Of a stretch of 64,000 bases of DNA, positions 30,737-42,283 are shown in pieces. Each line of letters opens with the position of its first letter. Positions within the stretch are counted from its first letter, which is position 1. Under the pieces are notes generated by a model that was not told where the DNA came from, did no database searches, and saw only the letters and a list, made by a program, of their open reading frames with translations. The stretch comes from Halomonas ventosae (lineage in GTDB: Bacteria; Pseudomonadota; Gammaproteobacteria; Pseudomonadales; Halomonadaceae). The translations under genes were made by a program, and so were the position numbers. The stretch covers positions 123,874-187,873 of the forward strand of contig NZ_SNWH01000001.1 of NCBI RefSeq assembly GCF_004361885.1. Direction: 5' to 3'.

Positions 30737-33700
30737 CTACGCTGCCTCGGCCTTGCGATTGAGCGTGTCGAGGAGCTGTTCCACCGCCTGGAAACGGGCC
30801 TCTTCCTTCTCCATGGGCGCCTCGAAGCGCAGAGTATCGGCGCCGTCCAGGCGGTAGCGATCCGGAGCGCGCTGGATTAGTTCCACCAGCACCAGCGGGT
30901 CGACGACGGTCTGGCTGGCGAAGATCACTCGGCCCTTCTCGGGGCCGGCTTCCAGACGGGTGATGCCCAGGCGTTCGGCACGCTGGCGAAGGCGGGTCTG
31001 GTGCAGCAGGGTCTTGACCGGCGTCGGTAACAGGCCGAAGCGGTCGATCATCTCCACTTGCAGCTCTTTGAGCTCGGCTTCGTCGGCGGCGCTGGCGATG
31101 CGCTTGTACATCACCAGGCGCTGCTGGACATCCGGTAGGTAATCATCGGGAATCAATGCCGGCAGGTTGAGACTGACCTCCACGCCCTGTTCCAGCGGCG
31201 ACTCGATATTGGGCGTGCGGCCCTCACGAATCGCCGTTACCGCTCGGTCGAGCATCTGCATGTACAGGCCATAGCCAATGGCCTCCATCTGGCCGCTCTG
31301 CTCTTCGCCGAGCAGCTCTCCGGCGCCACGGATCTCCATGTCGTGGCTGGCCAGGGTGAAGCCGGCGCCGAGATCCTCGGCCCCGGCGATGGCCTCCAGT
31401 CGCTTGACGGCATCCTGGCTCATCACCCGGGGCGGCGGGGCCAGCAGATAGGCGTAGGCCTGGTGGTGGCTGCGCCCCACGCGCCCACGCAGCTGGTGGA
31501 GCTGGGCCAGGCCGAACTTGTCGGCACGCTCAATGATGATGGTGTTGGCGCTGGGCACGTCGATGCCGGTCTCGATGATGGTCGAGCAGACCAGCACATT
31601 GAAGCGCTTGTGGTAGAAGTCGGACATCACTCGCTCCAGCGAGCGCTCCGGCAGCTGGCCATGGGCAACGCCGACCCGGGCCTCGGGCACCAGCTCGCGG
31701 ACCTTCTCGGCGGCGGTCTCGATGGTCTTGACCTCGTTGTGCAGGAAGTAGACTTGGCCGCCGCGCAGGATCTCGCGCAGGATCGCCTCCTTGACCACCG
31801 CCTCGTCACGCTGCTGGACGAAGGTCTTCACCGACAGGCGGCGGGCAGGGGGCGTGGCGATGATCGATAGGTCGCGCATGCCGCTCATCGCCATGTTCAG
31901 CGTGCGCGGGATCGGCGTGGCAGTCATGGTCAGAATGTCTACCTCGGCGCGCAGGCTCTTCAAGCGCTCCTTCTGGGCTACGCCGAAACGGTGCTCCTCG
32001 TCGATGATCAACAGCCCCATATGGGGCAGCTTGGTGCTCTTCGAGAGGAGCTTGTGGGTGCCGATGACGATGTCTGCCTGGCCCTCCTCGATACGCCTGA
32101 GCGACGCGGCCTGCCCCTTGCCGGCGGTGAAGCGAGAGATCAGCTCGATGTTCACCGCGGTATCGGCGAAGCGGTCGCGGAAGTTCTCGTAGTGCTGGCG
32201 GGCGAGCAGGGTGGTGGGGACCAGCACCACCACCTGACGACCGGAATGCACAGCGAGGAAGGCCGCCCGCATGGCGACTTCGGTCTTGCCGAAGCCTACG
32301 TCACCGCACACCACTCGGTCCATGGGCCGTGGAGCGGTCATGTCGCCGATCACCGCCTGGATGGCGGCACGCTGGTCGGGGGTCTCCTCGAAGGGGAAGC
32401 TGGCGGCGAAGCGAGCGTACTCGGCATCGGGCGGTGCGCAGGCAAAGCCCTCCCGGGCCTCGCGGCGCGCGTAGATGTCAAGCAGCTCGGCGGCGGTGTC
32501 GCGAATCTTCTCGGCGGCGCGCCGGCGTGCCTTGTCCCACTGGTCCGAGCCCAGCCGGTGCAGCGGCGCCAGCTCGTCGTCGGTCCCAGCGTAGCGCGAG
32601 ATCAGGTGCAGATTGTCCACCGGCACATACAGGCGTGCTTGGTCGGCGTACTCCAGGGTCACGAACTCGGCGGCCTGGCCGCCGGCCTCAATCGTCTCCA
32701 GGCCCATGTAGCGGCCCACGCCATGGGCCTGGTGGACCACCGGGGCACCGGGGCGCAGCTCCGAAAGGTGGCGAATCGCCAGCTCGTTATCGTCGGTGGC
32801 CCGCTCACGGCGGCGGCTCTGGCGGACCACCTCACCGAATAGCTCCGTCTCGCTGATCACCGCCAAGTCCGGGTCGGTCAGCCATAGCCCGGTATCGATT
32901 TCGCCTTCGGTGATCGCCAGGCGCGCGTCGCTTTCCAGGAAGGCCGGAAAGTCCTCCACGTGGCGCAGCGAGAGGTGCAGCGGCGCCAGGGTCTCCTCGA
33001 GCGCCTCGCGCCGGCCCCGCGACTCGGCGACGAACAGCACCCGAGTGGCGGGGTGATCGGCAAGGAAGGTCTCCAGGCTGGCCAGCGGCTGCTTGGCGCG
33101 GGCATTCACCGTCACCGTGGGTGGCGTCCGGGTGGCAGGCACCACGGCGTGACGGTGGTGCTCATCGTCGGTCAAGGCCACGCGGGGATGGCGCTTGATG
33201 GCACCGAACGCCTCGGACACCGGCACGAAGGCGCGGTGCGGGGGAAGCAGTGGGCGGGTGGGGTCGACCCCAAGGTTATCAAAGCGGCTCTCGATGGCCG
33301 ACCAGTGGTGCTCGGCGGCCTGGTACACCCCGGGCAGCATGGCCACCCGGGTGCCCTCGGCCAGGTGCTCGAAGAGCGTGGCGGTCTCGTCGAAGAACAG
33401 CGGCAGGTACTGTTCCAGGCCGGGGGAGGGAATGCCCTTGAGGGCATCCACGTAGAGCGGACACTGGCGGGGATCGACGTCGAACAACGTCTCGAAGTTC
33501 TCGCGGAAGCAGGCGATCGCCGAGCGTGACAACGAATACTCGTGGGCGGGCAGCAGTTCAACGCGCTCGACCCGGTCCTGGCTGCGCTGGGTATCCGGGT
33601 CGAAGTGGCGCAGGGTGTCGATCTCGTCGTCGAACAGGTCGATGCGCAGCGGCGCCTCTGCGCCCATCGGGTAGAGATCGATCAGCGCGCCGCGCAGGGC

Positions 33701-34186
33701 GTATTCGCCGGGTTCGTAGACCGTCTCCACGGCACGGTAACCGGCCCGCGACAGGGCATCGCGGAAGGTCTCGCGCTCCAGCGTCTGGCCGGTTTCCAGA
33801 GTCATCACTCGCCCGGCGATGTAGTCCACCGGCGGCAGGCGCTGCATCAGGGTGTGGATGGCCGCCAGCACGATGCCGTGCTCGCCATTCTGCAGCCGGC
33901 GCAGCGTGCGCAACCGCGCCGAGACGATGTCCTGGTGCGGCGAGAAGTTGTCGTAGGGCAGCGTCTCCCAGTCGGGGAACGGCAGCACCGGCAGGTGGCC
34001 ATAGAAGCACAGGTCACTCTCCAGGCGCTGGGCCGCGGCGGTATCGGGGGTGATCACCAGCAGCGGGGCATCCTCGGCGAGGTGGGCCAGGGCCAGGGCA
34101 GTGGCGCTGCCCGGCGGTGTCTGCCAGTAGAGAATGTCGCGCAGCCCCTGGGGGCGAGGCGGGTCGAGCGGCGAGAAATTCGGCAT
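30737..34186 (-). CDS. mfd: Transcription-repair coupling factor Mfd
   Basis: Mfd removes RNA polymerase stalled at DNA lesions and recruits UvrA. The ATG at 34186 gives 1149 residues, the family's normal length, with an N-terminal UvrB-like domain, a CarD-like RNA polymerase interaction domain (GAPVVHQAHGVGRYMGLE), and a RecG-like translocase. Walker A is CGDVGFGKTEV, the DEAH-type box is IIDEEHRFGV, motif III is TMTATPIPRT, and motif VI includes QLRGRVGRS. The TRCF domain forms the C-terminus. A 30-residue upstream extension is rejected as unconserved. Confidence 0.97.
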   Translation of the reverse strand: MPNFSPLDPPRPQGLRDILYWQTPPGSATALALAHLAEDAPLLVITPDTAAAQRLESDLCFYGHLPVLPFPDWETLPYDNFSPHQDIVSARLRTLRRLQNGEHGIVLAAIHTLMQRLPPVDYIAGRVMTLETGQTLERETFRDALSRAGYRAVETVYEPGEYALRGALIDLYPMGAEAPLRIDLFDDEIDTLRHFDPDTQRSQDRVERVELLPAHEYSLSRSAIACFRENFETLFDVDPRQCPLYVDALKGIPSPGLEQYLPLFFDETATLFEHLAEGTRVAMLPGVYQAAEHHWSAIESRFDNLGVDPTRPLLPPHRAFVPVSEAFGAIKRHPRVALTDDEHHRHAVVPATRTPPTVTVNARAKQPLASLETFLADHPATRVLFVAESRGRREALEETLAPLHLSLRHVEDFPAFLESDARLAITEGEIDTGLWLTDPDLAVISETELFGEVVRQSRRRERATDDNELAIRHLSELRPGAPVVHQAHGVGRYMGLETIEAGGQAAEFVTLEYADQARLYVPVDNLHLISRYAGTDDELAPLHRLGSDQWDKARRRAAEKIRDTAAELLDIYARREAREGFACAPPDAEYARFAASFPFEETPDQRAAIQAVIGDMTAPRPMDRVVCGDVGFGKTEVAMRAAFLAVHSGRQVVVLVPTTLLARQHYENFRDRFADTAVNIELISRFTAGKGQAASLRRIEEGQADIVIGTHKLLSKSTKLPHMGLLIIDEEHRFGVAQKERLKSLRAEVDILTMTATPIPRTLNMAMSGMRDLSIIATPPARRLSVKTFVQQRDEAVVKEAILREILRGGQVYFLHNEVKTIETAAEKVRELVPEARVGVAHGQLPERSLERVMSDFYHKRFNVLVCSTIIETGIDVPSANTIIIERADKFGLAQLHQLRGRVGRSHHQAYAYLLAPPPRVMSQDAVKRLEAIAGAEDLGAGFTLASHDMEIRGAGELLGEEQSGQMEAIGYGLYMQMLDRAVTAIREGRTPNIESPLEQGVEVSLNLPALIPDDYLPDVQQRLVMYKRIASAADEAELKELQVEMIDRFGLLPTPVKTLLHQTRLRQRAERLGITRLEAGPEKGRVIFASQTVVDPLVLVELIQRAPDRYRLDGADTLRFEAPMEKEEARFQAVEQLLDTLNRKAEAA

Positions 34187-34410
34187 GCGTTCGGTTACCC
34201 AACCGTGGTCGTGAGCGAGGGTGAAACTGAGCAAGGGTGAAACAAGGTTGCGAGCATGATACCAGCCTCGTGGCATCGCTGTAGTCCGGGGCTGATTCCT
34301 GTAAAACGCCTACAGCGGCTGCGACCATCCTGCGATTGCCCCGCGCGGCGCCACCCCGGATAATACGCCGTAATTCGTTTCCTACTGTTCTCACCAAGGA
34401 GAGGTCACCC

Positions 34411-35874
34411 GTGAGTCAGCACTCCCTCGATAGCGTCTTCCAGGAATGGCACGACAACCAGGCGATCGCCGAGCAGATGATCCCGATGATCGGCAGTCTC
34501 TACCGTCGCAACAATGTGGTAGTGACCATGTTCGGGCGCTCGCTTTTTAATCGCAGCGCGATCCGCATCCTCAAGGATCACCGCTTCGTGCGCAAGATCG
34601 AGGGAACCGAGCTCTCCGTTCAGGACACCTACCCGCTGGTCCAAGCGATGACCGAGCTCAAGCTGGGCCCGGCTCACGTCGATGTCGGCAAGCTGGGTGT
34701 GGCCTTCAAGAAGCAGGGCGGTGGCGATGCCATGGCCTTCCTGCGTCGCGAGCTGGAGGAGATCATCGGCGCCCATGATGCGAGCGGCAGCAATGGCCAG
34801 CCCAAGGACGTGGTGCTCTATGGCTTCGGTCGTATCGGCCGGATACTGGCGCGCGTGCTGGTCGAAAAGGCCGGTGGCGGTAGCCTGCTGCGCCTTCGCG
34901 CCATCGTGGTGCGCGGCCGCGGCGACATCGCCAAGGATCTGGAGAAACGCGCCAGCCTACTGCGCCGCGATTCGGTGCATGGCCCCTTCAACGGCACCAT
35001 CAGCGTAGATACTCAGGCGCGCACCATTACCGCCAACGGCAACGTCATCAAGGTGATCTATGCCGATTCCCCCGCTGAGATCGACTACACCGCCTACGGC
35101 ATCGACAACGCCGTGGTGGTCGACAACACCGGCATCTGGCGCGACGAGGCGGGCCTTGGCCAGCACATCCAGTGCCAGGGCGTGGCTAAGGCGATCCTGA
35201 CCGCGCCGGGCAAGGGCAACATCGCTAATATCGTCTATGGCATCAACCATCAGGATATCGGCGAGCAGGATCGTATTCTCTCCGCGGCTTCCTGCACCAC
35301 CAACGCCATCGTGCCGGTGCTCAAGGTGCTCAACGACGAGTTCGGCGTCGAGCATGGCCACGTGGAGAGCGTGCATTCCTATACCAATGACCAAAACCTG
35401 ATCGACAACTACCACAAGGGCGATCGCCGCGGCCGCAGTGCTCCGCTCAACCTGGTGCTGACCGAGACCGGTGCCGCCCGCGCAGTGGCCAAGGCCCTGC
35501 CGGAGTTTGCCGGAAAGCTGACCGGCAACGCCATTCGCGTGCCCACGCCCAACGTCTCCATGGCAATCCTCAACCTTCGCCTGGAGAAGGACACCGATGC
35601 CGAAGCGCTCAATGACTTCCTGCGCCGGATGTCGCTGGACTCGCCCTACCAGAAGCAGATCGACTACGTCGATTCGCCCGAAGTGGTCTCCACTGACTTC
35701 GTTGGCAATCGCCATGCCGGCATCGTCGACGCCAAGGCGACCATCGCCAACGGCAAGAATGCTGTGGTCTATGTCTGGTACGACAACGAGTTCGGCTATA
35801 GCTGCCAGGTGATTCGCATCCTGCAGCACGTCTCCAACGTACATTTCCTCAAGCTGCCGCGCGTCCAGGGCTGA
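34411..35874 (+). CDS. Glyceraldehyde-3-phosphate dehydrogenase, long form
   Basis: A 487-residue GAPDH with about 130 extra N-terminal residues ahead of the NAD-binding YGFGRIGRIL. The catalytic cysteine is Cys295 in SAASCTTNAIVP, and HSYTNDQNLIDN and WYDNEFGYSCQV are family blocks. Start is a GTG at 34411 with AAGGAGAG seven bases upstream; an earlier frame start has none. A similar long GAPDH next to mfd and nqr is found in Pseudomonas. Glycolytic versus gluconeogenic direction cannot be told from sequence. Confidence 0.93.
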   Translation: MSQHSLDSVFQEWHDNQAIAEQMIPMIGSLYRRNNVVVTMFGRSLFNRSAIRILKDHRFVRKIEGTELSVQDTYPLVQAMTELKLGPAHVDVGKLGVAFKKQGGGDAMAFLRRELEEIIGAHDASGSNGQPKDVVLYGFGRIGRILARVLVEKAGGGSLLRLRAIVVRGRGDIAKDLEKRASLLRRDSVHGPFNGTISVDTQARTITANGNVIKVIYADSPAEIDYTAYGIDNAVVVDNTGIWRDEAGLGQHIQCQGVAKAILTAPGKGNIANIVYGINHQDIGEQDRILSAASCTTNAIVPVLKVLNDEFGVEHGHVESVHSYTNDQNLIDNYHKGDRRGRSAPLNLVLTETGAARAVAKALPEFAGKLTGNAIRVPTPNVSMAILNLRLEKDTDAEALNDFLRRMSLDSPYQKQIDYVDSPEVVSTDFVGNRHAGIVDAKATIANGKNAVVYVWYDNEFGYSCQVIRILQHVSNVHFLKLPRVQG

Positions 35875-35899
35875 CGGCCCTTCGGGCAGTCGCAAGCGA

Positions 35900-35941
35900 C
35901 AAGAAGCAAGCCACAAGGAGCCCCCTTGGGTTTGCTTCTTG
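35900..35941. terminator. Long hairpin after the GAPDH gene
   Basis: CAAGAAGCAA (35900-35909) pairs with TTGCTTCTTG (35932-35941); an inner CAAGG/CCTTG stem makes it a stable branched structure. GTTT follows. A smaller GCCC-TTC-GGGC hairpin immediately precedes it near 35878. It separates the GAPDH gene from the nqr promoter. Confidence 0.6.
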
Positions 35942-36019
35942 CGTTTCTGGGTCATTGTGTCTTGCAGCTTGCCCCTCTTTGCGACCATCGGTCAGGTGGT
36001 GATCCCCTACGCTTATCTT

Positions 36020-36025
36020 TATAAT
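36020..36025 (+). promoter_or_regulatory. Consensus -10 (TATAAT) upstream of nqrA
   Basis: TATAAT at 36020-36025 is a perfect -10 element about 125 bases before nqrA. The -35 region (TGGTGA near 35997-36002) is weak, which may mean an activator is needed. No other promoter-like sequence stands out before the six-gene operon. Confidence 0.5.
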
Positions 36026-36150
36026 ATGGTGGATTTTTCGCGGCGGTTCGAGCAAGGCTCGGACCGGGCTGGTAAGCTACTGAAATCGAAGTGTTCGAAT
36101 CCATTCGAACCCCTTTCTTCATCTTTCCGATCCATCAACTGGGCGAGACT

Positions 36151-37500
36151 ATGATCGACGTCAAGAAAGGCCTGGATCTCCCCATCGCGGGGACACCGGA
36201 GGCGCGATTCGAGGATGCGCGTGCGGTGCGCCATGTGGCCGTCCTGGGCACCGACTATGTCGGCATGAAGCCGACCATGGAGGTTCGTGAGGGGGACAGG
36301 GTCAAGCTGGGCCAACTGCTGTTCACCGACAAGAAGATCGACGGCGTACGCTTCACGGCACCGGCGGCAGGCGAAGTAGTCGCCATCAACCGCGGCGAGA
36401 AGCGCAAGCTGCTTTCGGTGGTGATCAAGGTTGATGACAGCGAGGAGGCGATCGAGTTTACCGCTCACGGCCGTGACAAGCTCGAAGCGCTCGAGCGCCA
36501 GACCGTCGTCGATCAGCTGGTCGAATCGGGGCTGTGGATCGCGCTGCGCACCCGGCCCTACTCGCGCACCCCGGCCATCGACAGCTCACCGACCGATATC
36601 TTCGTCCCGGCCCTTGATACCCACCCCCTGGCCGCGGACCCCGCCGAGATCATCAACGCCCAGCCCGAGGCCTTCGAAGACGGCCTGAAGGTGCTGGCCC
36701 GTCTCACCGAGGGCAAGGTCTACCTCTGCACCGCACCCGATGCCCGCATCCCGGGCACGGATCTCAACGAAGTACAGCACGAGACCTTCGCCGGCCCGCA
36801 TCCCGCCGGTCTGGTGGGCACCCATATCCATTACCTTTCACCGGTGGCCCTGCACAAGCGCGTCTGGCACATCGGGTATCAGGATGTCATCGCCGTCGGT
36901 AAGCTGTTTGCCGAGGGCAAGCTGGATGTCCAGCGCGTAATCGCCGTGGGCGGCCCGCGGGCCGAGAATCCACGCCTGCTGCGCACCCGCCTCGGCGCCT
37001 GTACCGACGAGCTGCTCGACGGCGAGGTGATCGATCCCGACGACACCCGCGTGATCTCCGGGTCGGTGTTCGGCGGGGCCACCTGCGCGGGCAGCCTGTG
37101 TTACCTGGGGCGCTTTCATAATCAGATCAGCTTGCTCGAGGAGGGCAACAAGCGCGTCTGGATGGGCTGGCTGTCGCTCGGCAAGAACCGCCACTCCGTG
37201 ATGGGTATCTACCTGTCTAAGTTCACCGGCCTGCACGACTACGCGCCGACCACCTCGACCAATGGCTCCGAGCGTGCCATGGTGCCGGTAGGGGTCTACG
37301 AGGAAGTGATGCCGCTGGACATCCTGCCAACCCAGTTGTTGCGCTCGCTGATCGTCGGCGACATTGAGACGGCAATGCAGCTCGGCTGCCTGGAGCTGGA
37401 TGAAGAGGACCTGGCATTATGCACCTACGTGTGCCCCGGCAAGTACGAGTACGGTCCCATCCTGCGCGATAACCTCACCATGATCGAGAAAGAGGCCTGA
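36151..37500 (+). CDS. nqrA: Na+-translocating NADH:quinone reductase subunit A
   Basis: NqrA is the cytoplasmic, quinone-associated subunit of the six-subunit sodium pump. The ATG at 36151 gives 449 residues starting [16 protein letters not shown], the family start. [26 protein letters not shown] and [14 protein letters not shown] are typical blocks. It begins the nqrABCDEF operon and its stop overlaps nqrB (TGATG). A longer frame upstream from 36091 lacks support. Confidence 0.97.
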   Translation: MIDVKKGLDLPIAGTPEARFEDARAVRHVAVLGTDYVGMKPTMEVREGDRVKLGQLLFTDKKIDGVRFTAPAAGEVVAINRGEKRKLLSVVIKVDDSEEAIEFTAHGRDKLEALERQTVVDQLVESGLWIALRTRPYSRTPAIDSSPTDIFVPALDTHPLAADPAEIINAQPEAFEDGLKVLARLTEGKVYLCTAPDARIPGTDLNEVQHETFAGPHPAGLVGTHIHYLSPVALHKRVWHIGYQDVIAVGKLFAEGKLDVQRVIAVGGPRAENPRLLRTRLGACTDELLDGEVIDPDDTRVISGSVFGGATCAGSLCYLGRFHNQISLLEEGNKRVWMGWLSLGKNRHSVMGIYLSKFTGLHDYAPTTSTNGSERAMVPVGVYEEVMPLDILPTQLLRSLIVGDIETAMQLGCLELDEEDLALCTYVCPGKYEYGPILRDNLTMIEKEA

Positions 37501-38726
37501 TGATGGGTATCCGACAGACGCTCGACAACCTCGAGCCGCACTTCCACAAGGGCGGCAAGTACGAGAAGTTCTATCCGCTCTTTGAAGCGGTAGACACCAT
37601 CTTTTACTCGCCGCCCGATGTGGCCAAGACCACCGCTCATGTGCGTGACGGCATCGATCTCAAGCGCATCATGATCACCGTCTGGCTGTGTACCTTCCCG
37701 GCGATGTTCTTTGGCATGTGGAATGCCGGCTGGCTGACCAACCTGGCCATCGCCGACGGTTTTGGCGCCCCTGGCGGCTGGCGAGAGGCGATCGTCACGA
37801 CCCTGGCCGGTGGCCATGACCCGAGCAGTCTGTGGTCCAACCTGGTGCTGGGCGCCACCTACTTCCTGCCAATCTACCTGGTGACCTTCGTGGTTGGGGG
37901 CTTCTGGGAGGTGCTGTTCGCCATCAAGCGTGGCCATGAGGTCAACGAGGGATTCTTCGTCACCTCCGTACTCTATGCGCTGATCCTACCTGCGACCATT
38001 CCGTTGTGGCAGGTGGCACTCGGCATCACCTTCGGCGTGGTGATCGGCAAGGAGGTTTTCGGCGGCACTGGCAAGAACTTCCTCAACCCGGCATTGACCG
38101 GCCGCGCCTTCCTGTACTTCGCCTATCCGGCGCAACTCTCCGGTGACTCCATCTGGGTGCCGGCCGACGGCTACAGTGGTGCCACCGCGCTGTCCATCGC
38201 CTTCCAGGATGGCATGACGACACTCTCCAACCAGTTCAGCTGGTGGGACGCCTTCCTCGGCTTCATCCCGGGATCGATGGGCGAGACCTCGACCCTGGCG
38301 ATCCTAATTGGGGCGGCGGTGCTACTATGGACCAAGATCGCCTCTTGGCGGATCGTACTGGGTGTTTTTCTGGGCATGGTGGCCACCAGTGTGCTCTTCA
38401 ACCTGATCGGCTCCGACACTAACCCGATGTTCGCCATGCCCTGGTACTGGCACCTCGTGGTCGGCGGCTTCGCCTTCGGCATGGTGTTCATGGCCACCGA
38501 CCCGGTCTCCGCCTCGATGACCAATCCGGGGCGCCTGATCTTCGGTGCCCTGATCGGCGTCATGACGGTGCTGATCCGTGTCGTGAACCCGGCGTTCCCC
38601 GAAGGCATCATGCTGGCGATCCTGTTCGCCAACCTGTTCGCTCCGCTGATCGATCACTTCTTTGTACAGGCCAACATTAAGCGCCGCCTACAGCGCACCG
38701 GTGTGCCGGCCGAGGAGAATGCCTGA
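37500..38726 (+). CDS. nqrB: Na+-NQR subunit B (membrane, covalent FMN and riboflavin)
   Basis: NqrB is a large membrane subunit with about ten helices that carries a covalently bound FMN and forms part of the sodium channel. The 408-residue product contains SGAT in [12 protein letters not shown], with FMN-accepting Thr229, corresponding to Thr236 of Vibrio. [17 protein letters not shown] and the [19 protein letters not shown] block are family landmarks. Two consecutive ATGs at 37500 and 37503 could start it. Confidence 0.97.
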   Translation: MMGIRQTLDNLEPHFHKGGKYEKFYPLFEAVDTIFYSPPDVAKTTAHVRDGIDLKRIMITVWLCTFPAMFFGMWNAGWLTNLAIADGFGAPGGWREAIVTTLAGGHDPSSLWSNLVLGATYFLPIYLVTFVVGGFWEVLFAIKRGHEVNEGFFVTSVLYALILPATIPLWQVALGITFGVVIGKEVFGGTGKNFLNPALTGRAFLYFAYPAQLSGDSIWVPADGYSGATALSIAFQDGMTTLSNQFSWWDAFLGFIPGSMGETSTLAILIGAAVLLWTKIASWRIVLGVFLGMVATSVLFNLIGSDTNPMFAMPWYWHLVVGGFAFGMVFMATDPVSASMTNPGRLIFGALIGVMTVLIRVVNPAFPEGIMLAILFANLFAPLIDHFFVQANIKRRLQRTGVPAEENA

Positions 38727-39547
38727 TGGCACAGAGCAACAACTCCATCAAAAAGATCCTGACGGTGGCGTTCGCACTTTGTATCGTGTGTTCGATCATC
38801 GTCTCCACCGCCGCCGTGGCACTGCGCTCCAAGCAGCAGCTCAACCAGGAGCTCGACCGTAAGTCGAATATCCTCGCCGTCGCCGATATCTATAAGCCAG
38901 GTATCGACGTCGAGAAAGTCTACAGCGAGAAGATCACCCCGCGTGTCGTCAACCTGGAGACCGGCGAGTACTCCGAGCAGCATGATCCGCAGCGTTACGA
39001 CGGTTTCCAGGCCGCCAGGGATCCGGCGCAGTCCCGAACCCTGTCCGGCGAGAAGGATATCGCCGGCCTGTCGCGCATCGAGAACTACAGCACGGTCTAC
39101 CTGGTGGGCGATCCCAACGACCCCCAGCAGATCATCCTGCCGATTCGTGGCCAGGGCCTGTGGGGTCTGATGCGCGGCTATCTCTCCGTAAAGGGGGACG
39201 GCAATACCATCAACGGCATCACCTTCTATTCGCATTCCGAGACACCCGGCCTGGGTGGCAGGGTGGATGATCCTCGCTGGAAGTCCCAGTGGGAAGGCAA
39301 GCAGATCTTCGCCGATGCCGATAGCGTCCAGCCGGCCATTAAACTCGTCAAAGGGCAGGCCAGCGGCGAGACCGAGGTTGATGCCTTGTCCGGTGCCTCA
39401 CTGACCAGCAAGGGCGTGAGCAATCTGGTCCAGTTCTGGTTAGGCCCGCAAGGCTTCGGCGAGTACTTGGCCAAGTTCCGCAAGGGTGTGTCCCCGTCCG
39501 CCGTCCAGGAAGCGGGCACCGCATCCAAAGCTACTGAAGGAGCCTGA
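38726..39547 (+). CDS. nqrC: Na+-NQR subunit C (covalent FMN)
   Basis: NqrC has one N-terminal membrane helix ([18 protein letters not shown]) and a large periplasmic FMN-binding domain. The flavinylation site reads [10 protein letters not shown], so residue 225 is serine where Vibrio NqrC has Thr225. The flavin transferase ApbE accepts a (S/T)GA(S/T) motif, so Ser225 should still carry FMN through a phosphoester. Length (273) is close to the family norm. It overlaps nqrB by one base. Confidence 0.96.
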   Translation: MAQSNNSIKKILTVAFALCIVCSIIVSTAAVALRSKQQLNQELDRKSNILAVADIYKPGIDVEKVYSEKITPRVVNLETGEYSEQHDPQRYDGFQAARDPAQSRTLSGEKDIAGLSRIENYSTVYLVGDPNDPQQIILPIRGQGLWGLMRGYLSVKGDGNTINGITFYSHSETPGLGGRVDDPRWKSQWEGKQIFADADSVQPAIKLVKGQASGETEVDALSGASLTSKGVSNLVQFWLGPQGFGEYLAKFRKGVSPSAVQEAGTASKATEGA

Positions 39548-39549
39548 TC

Positions 39550-40218
39550 ATGTCTGCACCGACTCCCAAAGGCGTTTTGTTGACGCCGATCTTCAAGAAC
39601 AACCCCATCGCCCTGCAGATCCTGGGGATCTGTTCGGCGCTGGCGGTTACCAGTAGCATGAGCGTGTCGCTGGTTATGGCGCTGGCGGTGATCTTCGTGA
39701 CGTCGCTCTCGAGCTTCTTCGTGTCGCTGATTCGCAGCCAGATTCCATCGGCCATCCGCATCATCGTGCAGATGACCATCATCGCCTCGCTAGTCATCGT
39801 GGTGGACCAGATCCTCAAGGCCTATGCCTACGAGATGTCCAAGCAGCTCTCGGTATTCGTCGGCCTGATCATCACCAACTGCATCGTGATGGGACGTGCC
39901 GAAGGCTTCGCCATGCAGAACCCGCCGCTGCTCAGCTTCCTCGACGGCATCGGCAACGGCCTGGGCTACGGCTTCATCCTGATGGTGGTGAGCTTCTTCC
40001 GTGAACTGCTCGGTTCCGGCAGCGTATTCGGCTTTACCGTGCTGAAATCAGTGCAGGATGGCGGCTGGTATGTCCCCAATGGCCTGCTGCTACTGCCGCC
40101 GTCGGCATTCTTCATCATCGGCCTGCTCATCTGGGTGATGCGTTCGCTCAATCCGGAACAGGTCGAGGAGAACGAGTTCACCATGAAGCCCAACACCCAG
40201 CCGCAGGAGGCCGTGTAA
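39550..40218 (+). CDS. nqrD: Na+-NQR subunit D
   Basis: NqrD is a six-helix membrane subunit homologous to RnfE. With NqrE it forms an inverted-topology pair coordinating an iron centre between half-helices. The 222-residue protein contains the conserved [14 protein letters not shown] with its cysteine, and [27 protein letters not shown] lies seven bases upstream; nqrE begins one base after its stop. Confidence 0.96.
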   Translation: MSAPTPKGVLLTPIFKNNPIALQILGICSALAVTSSMSVSLVMALAVIFVTSLSSFFVSLIRSQIPSAIRIIVQMTIIASLVIVVDQILKAYAYEMSKQLSVFVGLIITNCIVMGRAEGFAMQNPPLLSFLDGIGNGLGYGFILMVVSFFRELLGSGSVFGFTVLKSVQDGGWYVPNGLLLLPPSAFFIIGLLIWVMRSLNPEQVEENEFTMKPNTQPQEAV

Positions 40219-40219
40219 C

Positions 40220-40837
<618 letters not shown>

Positions 40838-40908
40838 GGCAGGTCGCGCTTTCCCGGCGGCACGCCTTGCCGCCGGGGTTCAGGCAACGCAAGCAATAGG
40901 AAACCGAC

Positions 40909-42141
40909 ATGGTTGATACAACAGTCATCTTGCTCGGTGTGGTCATGTTTACCGTGATCATTATCGGTCTGACAGTGGTGATTCTGGCCGCCCGCAGCAA
41001 GCTTGTCAGCACCGGGGACGTGACCATCGAGGTCAATGGCGACCCCGAGCACACCCTGACCACCCAGGCCGGCGGCAAGCTGCTCAACACCCTGGCCGCC
41101 AACGGCATCTTCCTCTCTTCCGCCTGCGGCGGGGGCGGCTCCTGTGCCCAGTGCAAGTGCCGCGTGGAGGAGGGGGGGGGCTCGATCCTGCCCACCGAGG
41201 AGTCCCACTTCACCCTGCGCGAAAAGAAGGAAGGCTGGCGACTTTCCTGCCAGGTGCCGGTGAAGCAGGACATGAAGATCGAGGTGCCGGAAGAGGTCTT
41301 CGGGGTCAAGCAGTGGGAATGCGAGGTCATCAAGAACCCCAACGTCGCCACCTTCATCAAGGAGCTCAACCTCAAGTTGCCCGAGGGCGAGGAAGTGGCC
41401 TTCCGTGCCGGCGGCTATGTGCAGCTGGTGGCACCGCCCTACGATATCTCGTTCAAGGATTTTGACATCGACGAGGAGTACCGCGGCGACTGGGAGAAGT
41501 TCGGGCTGTTCAACATCTCCCACAAGAACACCGAGGAAGTCATCCGCGCCTACTCCATGGCCAACTACCCGGAAGAGAAGGGCATCCTCAAGTTCAACAT
41601 CCGCATCGCCACTCCGCCGCCCAACACTGACTATCCGCCGGGGCTGATGTCCACCTACGTCTTCTCGCTGAAGCCGGGTGACAAGGTCACGGTGATGGGG
41701 CCATTCGGCGAGTTCTTCGCCAAGGATACCGACGCCGAGATGATCTTCATCGGCGGCGGTGCCGGCATGGCACCGATGCGCAGCCACATCTTCGACCAGC
41801 TCAAGCGAATCAAGACCGATCGCAAGATCTCCTTCTGGTACGGCGCGCGTTCCTGGCGCGAAACCTTCTACAACGAGGATTTCGATCAGCTGGCCGAGGA
41901 GTTTCCCAACTTCGAGTGGCACCTGGCGCTCTCCGACCCGCAGCCCGAGGACAACTGGGATGGCCCGACCGGCTTCATCCACAATGTTCTCTACGAGAAC
42001 TACCTCAAGGACCACCCGGCCCCCGAGGACTGCGAGTACTATATGTGCGGGCCGCCCATGATGAACGCCTCCGTCATCAAGCTGCTGACCGACCTGGGCG
42101 TGGAACCCGAGAACATCCTGCTGGATGACTTCGGCGGCTGA
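40909..42141 (+). CDS. nqrF: Na+-NQR subunit F (NADH dehydrogenase)
   Basis: NqrF is the NADH-oxidising entry subunit. The 410 residues consist of an N-terminal membrane helix ([17 protein letters not shown]), a 2Fe-2S ferredoxin domain with the ligands in [14 protein letters not shown] and a fourth Cys in WRLSCQV, and a ferredoxin-reductase domain with FAD motif RAYSMANYP, an NADH-binding [11 protein letters not shown] and a CGPPMM block. A nine-G tract near 41172-41180 encodes Gly-Gly-Gly and is in frame. Confidence 0.97.
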   Translation: MVDTTVILLGVVMFTVIIIGLTVVILAARSKLVSTGDVTIEVNGDPEHTLTTQAGGKLLNTLAANGIFLSSACGGGGSCAQCKCRVEEGGGSILPTEESHFTLREKKEGWRLSCQVPVKQDMKIEVPEEVFGVKQWECEVIKNPNVATFIKELNLKLPEGEEVAFRAGGYVQLVAPPYDISFKDFDIDEEYRGDWEKFGLFNISHKNTEEVIRAYSMANYPEEKGILKFNIRIATPPPNTDYPPGLMSTYVFSLKPGDKVTVMGPFGEFFAKDTDAEMIFIGGGAGMAPMRSHIFDQLKRIKTDRKISFWYGARSWRETFYNEDFDQLAEEFPNFEWHLALSDPQPEDNWDGPTGFIHNVLYENYLKDHPAPEDCEYYMCGPPMMNASVIKLLTDLGVEPENILLDDFGG

Positions 42142-42165
42142 TCTCACCCCGCGTAGTACGACCCC

Positions 42166-42187
42166 GGGCCGGCCACCAGGCCGGCCC
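42166..42187 (+). terminator. Hairpin after nqrF
   Basis: GGGCCGGCC and GGCCGGCCC form a perfect 9-bp stem around ACCA, starting 25 bases after the nqrF stop. It is followed by CTTCGCCTCT rather than a T-run, so termination may be partial. Confidence 0.6.
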
Positions 42188-42283
42188 CTTCGCCTCTGCT
42201 GCTCGACATGCCGATCGCCAGGCCATCGTCTGCTGTCGGCATCTCAGGCACCGGCATCGTGGAGCTTGAGCGTTTCCGCGTTG

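Noticed and set aside
41172..41180. Nine-G tract in nqrF as a phase-variation switch
   Set aside because: It encodes in-frame glycines in an essential-type respiratory gene of a GC-rich genome; nothing else suggests phase variation.
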